Notes under the pieces: model-generated
Seen by the model: the letters and a program-made list of their open reading frames with translations, nothing else
The model's database searches: none
Told to the model about the DNA's origin: nothing
Program-made: the position numbers and the translations under genes
NCBI GenBank assembly: GCA_963675365.2
Contig: CAXXVA010000001.1
Span: forward strand, 1,116,001-1,180,000
Direction: 5' to 3'
Source of the DNA: CAXXOK01 sp963675365
Lineage (GTDB): Bacteria; Bacillota; Clostridia; Christensenellales; Aristaeellaceae
Length of the DNA stretch: 64,000 bases
Shown here: positions 59,359-64,000 of the stretch, piece after piece
Layout of the letters: each line of letters opens with the position of its first letter
Position numbering within the stretch: position 1 is the stretch's first letter

Positions 59359-60030
59359 ATGATGATTAAAAAGAAGAAAAAGTGGTTGCATAAAATAATT
59401 ATTATAGCTTCAATGCCTTCTATATGCTTAGCTATAGTCATCTTAGCTGTTTCTATTTTATCGATATGTATCTCAAGAGGTTTTTACGAGAAGGGGATGG
59501 AGTTCGAATCATCTTTGTTTTCAAATATCTTCGCAGGTCTTGTTACTGGATTCATAATTATAGTATTGAGTGGTACAAAATCAGTTTATATGGCATATCT
59601 TGAGAGCAAGTTGATATGGCTACAACAGACCCATGAGATGATAATTGAACATTTTAGTAAAAGAAATGACCTTTTTAAAGCGAATAGAAAAACAGACGAA
59701 GAGTTTTTCGAGATAGCATATGATGCCGCAATGGACGCAAATAGTGTAAATGTTCGAATAATACAAAGTACATTCGATAAAGTAAAATGGTTTGATCCTC
59801 CAAAATACTGTAAAAAACATTACAAGTATGACTGTCTAGACAAAGTTGAGTTCTTTGATGATTTACATGAATTTTTACGCAATTTTGGAGAAGAGCACGA
59901 TCGACGAAAAGAGGTAATTTCTAGAATTGAAGAGGCAAGTCACATTATGTCGATTTTAGATAGTGATATTTTGAATGACATAACAGGGCTGAAGATTAAG
60001 ATAGCCAGCGCAAAGAAGCTTTTTCTATAA
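59359..60030 (+). CDS. AT-rich two-TM membrane protein of unknown function
   Basis: A ~223-residue protein with a Lys-rich N-terminus, two hydrophobic helices (about residues 10-35 and 50-73) and a long charged C-terminal region with predicted helices (QTHEMIIEHFSKRN, DDLHEFLRNFGEEHDRRKEVISRIEEA) that may form a coiled coil. No recognised domain. Two adjacent ATGs (59359, 59362) follow GAGGA-like sequence. It is strongly AT-rich and inserted between purL and purB, two genes that would otherwise be contiguous, so acquisition by transfer is likely. Confidence 0.7.
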   Translation: MMIKKKKKWLHKIIIIASMPSICLAIVILAVSILSICISRGFYEKGMEFESSLFSNIFAGLVTGFIIIVLSGTKSVYMAYLESKLIWLQQTHEMIIEHFSKRNDLFKANRKTDEEFFEIAYDAAMDANSVNVRIIQSTFDKVKWFDPPKYCKKHYKYDCLDKVEFFDDLHEFLRNFGEEHDRRKEVISRIEEASHIMSILDSDILNDITGLKIKIASAKKLFL

Positions 60031-60109
60031 AACAGAAACAATTAAGTGTTATGATTAACTAATGGAAGACCACATGAAGTAATTGTAATGACTACAAGGA
60101 GGATGCAGG

Positions 60110-61197
60110 ATGGCGCATGACAGCTATGTAAGCCCGTTTTCGGCGCGTTACGCAAGCCCGGAGATGCAGTTCATTTTCTCCGAGGACAACAAGTTCAAAA
60201 CCTGGCGCAGGCTGTGGATCAGCCTGGCGAAGGCCGAGCAGAGGCAGGGTCTGCCGATCACCGACGCGCAGATCGCCGAGATGGAGGCGCACGCGGGCGA
60301 GATCAACTACGCAGACGCCGAAGCTCAGGAGAAAAAAACCCGGCACGACGTGATGAGCCACGTGTACGCCTTCGGCCTACAATGCCCGCTGGCCAAGCCC
60401 ATCATTCACCTGGGGGCGACCAGCTGCTATGTGGGCGACAACACCGACATTATCGTGATGAAGCAGGGACTGGAGCTTTTGCGCGGCAAGGCGCTGAAGG
60501 TGATCCAGCAACTGCGCGATTTCGCCGTACAGTATAAGGCCGTGCCCGCGCTGGCCTACACGCATATGCAGCCCGCCCAGCCTACTACCGTGGGCAAGCG
60601 CGCGACGCTGTGGATGAACGAGCTGGTGATGGATATCGAAGAGATCGACCACCGGCTTTCGACGCTCGCGCTGCTGGGTTCCAAAGGCACCACCGGCACG
60701 CAGGCGAGCTTTGTGGAGCTGCTTGCGGACGGCGACAAGATCGATCAAATCGAGCGCGATATTGCGGCGGATTTCGGGTTTAAAAACGTCGTGCCCGTCA
60801 GCGGGCAGACCTACAGCCGCAAGGTGGATTTTCAGGTGCTGTCGGCGCTGTCGGGCGTCGCGCAGTCGGCCAGCAAGTTCAGCTACGATCTGCGGCTTTT
60901 GCAGAGCTTCAAGGAAATGGAAGAACCGTTCGAAAAAGGCCAGATCGGCTCCTCCGCCATGGCCTACAAGCGCAACCCCATGCGTTCGGAGCGCATTTCA
61001 GCCTTGAGCCGCTACGTGATGGTCGACCAATTGAACGCCGCCATGACCGCAGGCACGCAGTGGTTTGAACGGACGCTGGACGACAGCGCCAACCGCCGCA
61101 TCGCCGTCGCCGAGGCGTTTTTGGCGGTCGACGGTATTTTGAACCTCTACATGAACGTGACCGGCGGGCTGGTGGTGTACGAAAAGGGCGTCCGTGC
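60110..61197 (+). CDS. purB: Adenylosuccinate lyase, 3' end lost at a sequence junction
   Basis: Acts twice in purine synthesis, on SAICAR and adenylosuccinate. About 362 residues of a normal ~475 remain. SPFSARYASPEMQFIFS, KTRHDVMSHVYAFG, HLGATSCYVGDNTDI, THMQPAQPTTVGKRATLW and the fumarate-lyase signature SSAMAYKRNPMRSERI are intact. After about VVYEKGVRAR the frame stops resembling PurB and the following DNA encodes a ParE fragment on the other strand. The apparent longer open frame to 61510 is an artefact of this join. AGGAGG precedes the start. Confidence 0.9.
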
Positions 61198-61312
61198 GCG
61201 CCTGTTTCGCCGAGCCGCCGGCCGAATCGCCCTCCACGATGAAGAGTTCGGTGCCACCCGCCTGGCTGGTCGAGCAGTCGGCGAGCTTTCCCGGCAGGCG
61301 CAGCTTGCGGAC
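61196..61312 (-). pseudogene. parE (topoisomerase IV subunit B) fragment of proteobacterial type
   Basis: On the minus strand one frame gives KLRLPGKLADCSTSQAG, then GTELFIVEGDSAGGSAKQAR, the core TOPRIM signature of ParE/GyrB. Only ~39 codons are present, cut at both ends: the 5' side runs into tniQ, the 3' side into purB. The purB junction contains the shared bases GCGCGC, a microhomology typical of chimeric joins. Confidence 0.8.
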
Positions 61313-62862
61313 GGCTTGAGGCCGCACTGCCGGGCAAATACCTCAATGCTGATGCCGGGGGCGTCCGGTCTATCCAGAAGCCGTTCGACCTCGTCGTGGG
61401 TGATCAGGATCGAGGCATACCCGTCGCGGGTCATATGTTTGCCGACCCTCTTGACCTTGCGTTGCTCCAGGAGGGCGAGGATGGTCCCCGGGGAGATTCT
61501 GAGCCGTTGAGCGGTCTTGGGAATGTCGCCCCATGCATGCATCGGCACGTAGATGGGCTCCGCGCCAGTCAGCAGGCCGTCCATATACCTGCGAGCTGTG
61601 GGAACATCCCACAGGGGCTTGTGGTCGTGCCCGCCCAATGACGGCGGAAAATATCCTTCACTGCGCAGAAGTTCGAACTGCGAGCGCGACATGTTCAAGG
61701 TCTCCTGGAATACCTTCGCCGTGACCAGCTTGTTGATCCGGTCGAGGTGCGGCTGAGCCTTCGACGCATCGAACAGTTCCCATTGATCGTTCTTCCCCGT
61801 CTGGGGAGGCCGTACGACGCCGGCATCGACCAAGAGCTTGCGGAGGCGTCGGGGGTCCATCCCGAGTTCACGTGCAGCGGTGCTGACCGAGTGAACCTTC
61901 CGTTCAAGAACAGGCTCACCCATCAGATCATCCCCCGGCCCGAGCGGCCAGGTGGCGGCGATGTGGTCGCGCAGCAGGGCACGGAAGGGCGCGTAGCTTT
62001 CGCCCAGATTGTCGAAGGCCAACCGGTCGTACAGTGCGCCAAACTTCTTCTTCGGGCCATCGGTCGGTTCGCCGATGATGGCCTGCAACTCGCTCAAGAC
62101 GCGACGTATGGCCTCTTCGCCTTGGCTGGCAATCCGGAAGCCCATGTCAAAGGCCATCCAGGCATGCTCGGGCTTGAACTTCATCCACTTCGGAATCTTG
62201 ATCGCCCAGATCGCGCGGCCCAGAAGCTCGCAAAAATGCGCCGCCGCGTAGAGGTCGAACTGGTCAAGCCAGGTGTCCGTGGGCTCACCCAGAAGACGCG
62301 CTTCGATCCAGCGGTCGAACCCAGTCGGCTCCCGGAGCTCCTGGTCCAGAGCTCCGGACAAGATTTCAGGGGCGATCTCCGCCATCCTGGCGGCAACATC
62401 GAAGCGATCAGTCACTTCGCGTACGGACCAAAGCGGGATCAGTGGATGTTGGTGCTTCAGGCAGACGGTAACCGGGCGGAACAGCCAATACCCCCGGATG
62501 AACATGGCCCGCTCGGGGGCGCCCGGGCCGCTCTTCGCGTCTTTTCGCAGGCAGACCGGGCAACCGCGTAGTGTGGTGTCCTTGATCGCCTTGGCGTGGA
62601 GATGGTGTTCTCTGAAGGCATGCACCCGGTTACCGAGGTGGATGGGCGTCCAGGAACGTAGATCCTCAATAGCAATGCCGCAGAGCGCCGCCAGTCGGAT
62701 CAAGTCATCCGCGTTCCCGTTCGTGACCCTGGTGAACGACAACCCCATATCGGTGCAGAAGTCGGCAGCCGGTACGCCATTGTGGGCGGCCACGCGCGAG
62801 GCGAAGGAGAAGGCGGGCTCACGGGGCTGGAGTGCGGGGACGAGGGTGAGCGCGTTGGTCAA
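61313..62862 (-). CDS. tniQ: TniQ-family transposition protein (3' truncated by the junction)
   Basis: About 515 residues. TniQ proteins act in target selection of Tn7/Tn5053-like transposons. Seen are the N-terminal EPAFSFASRVAAHNG, a zinc-finger-like CPVCLRKD ... VCLKHQHPLIPLW, and C-terminal helix-turn-helix-like repeats (e.g. STAARELGMDPRRLRKLLVDAGVV, TAQRLRISPGTILALLEQRKV). Codon use and motif style are proteobacterial. The TTG start overlaps the stop of the preceding frame by TTGA. The C-terminus ends in the parE fragment. It belongs to different DNA from the main window. Confidence 0.72.
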
Positions 62863-63137
62863 CTGTGGACCTCGTCTTCAATGGAAGATGCCAGCTTCTT
62901 GGTGCATTCCGCCATTGAGGTCGTCTTCAGCAGGTGCTCCGGAATGGGTGCTGCGTTCATGGTGAAACGCTGCATGCGCTCCGGGTCCGGCACCCCCGAC
63001 GGGGTGGTTCCTTGAGACGCAATGAGCACGTGAATGCCGTTGGTTGCGGAAAGACATGTGCTTCTGATCGGGGCCGCGCCTGGACCGGGGTTGGCGAGGA
63101 CTTCCAAAGTGTCTGGCGGCGGCATCACGAACGGCAT
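62859..63137 (-). CDS. Hypothetical protein overlapping the tniQ start
   Basis: A frame of at least 92 residues ending EHLLKTTSMAECTKKLASSIEDEVHS, overlapping the tniQ start by four bases. TniB, the ATPase partner, would be expected in this position, but I see no Walker motifs; it could be a decayed C-terminus of such a gene. The frame may extend upstream to about 63186. Confidence 0.35.
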   Translation of the reverse strand: MPFVMPPPDTLEVLANPGPGAAPIRSTCLSATNGIHVLIASQGTTPSGVPDPERMQRFTMNAAPIPEHLLKTTSMAECTKKLASSIEDEVHS

Positions 63138-63436
63138 TCCACTTGCGCTTAGCGGGTCGCTCTTGGCCGGCGGCCTGGTGCTTCACAACTTCAGTTCACA
63201 GAGAGCGCTACCGGCGGGGTTGGTGGCCGGAACGTCTGCTCGCGCTGAATGCCATACTGGGTCGCAGATGACAACAGCAAAAATGATCTAAGACTTTGTT
63301 TTAAAAGGGAAAAAATGTGATTATGGATTTTCGCAAACTCAGTCGCCACGATGAAACCCATGAAACGTAGGGGGCTGAGGTCGATTTCCTCGATGTCATC
63401 TCGTTTTTTCGCATTTTTCGTTGGGGCGGTTGTTCC
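63138..63436. other. Non-coding stretch between the tniQ neighbourhood and the IS66 remnant
   Basis: No convincing gene. It includes a short AT-rich patch (about 63280-63325) unlike its GC-rich surroundings. The IS66 end at 63437 marks its right border. Confidence 0.4.
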
Positions 63437-63700
63437 GTAAGCGCTGTCTGAAGGCCACGGGCCAATCAGCTTGACGGCTGGAAATTCCACGGGAGGAGGT
63501 CGTCGATGCGGCTTTGCGTGTGGCCGGGCGCGATGGCCTAGAGGGTTGCCTTGAGTTAGGCGAAGGGCTCCACGCCGTTGATGTTGCAGGTCTCGATCAG
63601 CGAGGCGAAAAAAGGCAAGGCGAGGCGATGCGCCTCCAGGTCCTGCCGCTCTCATCGTGACTCGCGAAGAGCGCATTCTTGCGGTTCAGGGCCAGTTCCC
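63437..63700 (-). mobile_element. Decayed IS66-family element end with transposase remnant
   Basis: The sequence GTAAGCGCTGTCTGAA at 63437 resembles an IS66 terminal inverted repeat. On the minus strand beside it are the C-terminal IS66 transposase landmarks ALNRKNALFASHDESGRTW, SLIETCNINGVEPFA and SRIDDLLPWNF, interrupted by a frameshift and two in-frame stop codons, so the gene is dead. The similarity ends near 63700. Confidence 0.75.
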
Positions 63701-64000
63701 GTTCATTCTGCCCATGTCGGGCAGGTTTACCGGGTTCATTATCAATGGCATGCCTGTTTTGGCCCGGACGTGAAGGTTTTCCGGACCATCAATGAAGAGG
63801 ACTAGAAGGGCCAGGCCCACATGGCGGCGGGCAATGATCGCGGGCAGCGCCAGCACTGCGATGCCAATGGCCGGGACTAAATACCTAGGGAGTGTCATGT
63901 CGCTGAGCGATGGTTTGGGGGCGGTGGGGCGCTGCATCGAGATGTTGCGGGGTATTCCCCTCGTCGGCGGAGGTGTTTGAAAAACTCCACCACTTCTTCA
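63701..64000. other. Unassigned proteobacterial-like DNA at the window end
   Basis: A minus-strand frame of 83 codons (63686-63937) has one hydrophobic stretch (YLVPAIGIAVLALPAII) but overlaps the IS66 relic and matches no family I know. No other feature is supported. Confidence 0.3.

Noticed and set aside
61198..61510. purB reading through to 61510 as a 466-residue protein
   Set aside because: The length looks normal by coincidence, but residues after about 362 are antisense of parE and tniQ, not PurB.
1..64000. tRNA or rRNA genes
   Set aside because: None recognised in the intergenic regions on either strand when read by eye; a covariance search would be decisive.

Overview
The first ~61.2 kb read as one continuous piece of a GC-rich Bacillota chromosome, most likely Clostridia (possibly a Christensenellales- or Oscillospirales-like gut lineage; that placement is inference). 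Pointers are an AddA-type nuclease-helicase, a SAM-I riboswitch on metK, a DUF368 (PopT) flippase, LL-diaminopimelate aminotransferase (dapL), tryptophanase, and a Clostridia-style purine operon in which PurH is replaced by a stand-alone AICAR transformylase plus a PurO-type IMP cyclohydrolase.

Layout. 1-1.8 kb: tail of an MMPL transporter, then an AT-rich GIY-YIG gene. 1.8-9 kb: glycogen phosphorylase, a three-gene ABC-2 exporter, a NUDIX gene and pepT, with two exact parS sites (4469 and 7799). 9.5-16.3 kb: addA, a NUDIX gene, a lipoprotein with five peptidoglycan-binding repeats, a flavodoxin-like reductase. 16.4-26.9 kb, nearly all on the minus strand: metK with its riboswitch, popT, dnaN, a DnaA-box-rich region that looks like oriC, an LCP protein, cdsA, uppS, frr, a DUF3795 protein, a HAD phosphatase, pfkA and a NUDIX gene. 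27-35 kb: aconitase, a GNAT acetyltransferase, a large AT-rich helicase, tnaA with a divergent AraC regulator. 35.4-41 kb: two secreted beta-helix proteins and an ECF sigma/anti-sigma pair. 41-47.7 kb: dapF, dapL and a tubulin/FtsZ-fold protein, then a GMP-synthase-like protein with a dead glutaminase domain. 48-61.2 kb: purE-C-F-M-N-O-(AICARFT)-D-L, an AT-rich membrane protein, and purB.

From about 61.2 kb the sequence changes identity. purB is cut off and joined to a ~110 bp proteobacterial-type parE fragment, then to a TniQ transposition gene and a decayed IS66 transposase. This looks like a chimeric join (assembly, amplification or library), not real synteny.

The most interesting non-gene signals are two families of long palindromic intergenic repeats. 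Family B has four copies of ~140-163 bp, each centred on an exactly 58-bp hairpin with a conserved tip and covarying stem. Family A has two copies of ~125 bp, both ending one base from a stop codon. Three AT-rich single-gene inserts (GIY-YIG/DUF4357, a helicase with a possible HEPN motif, and a two-TM coiled-coil protein) look like transferred cargo and possible defence genes. All functions are read from sequence by eye; no searches were run.
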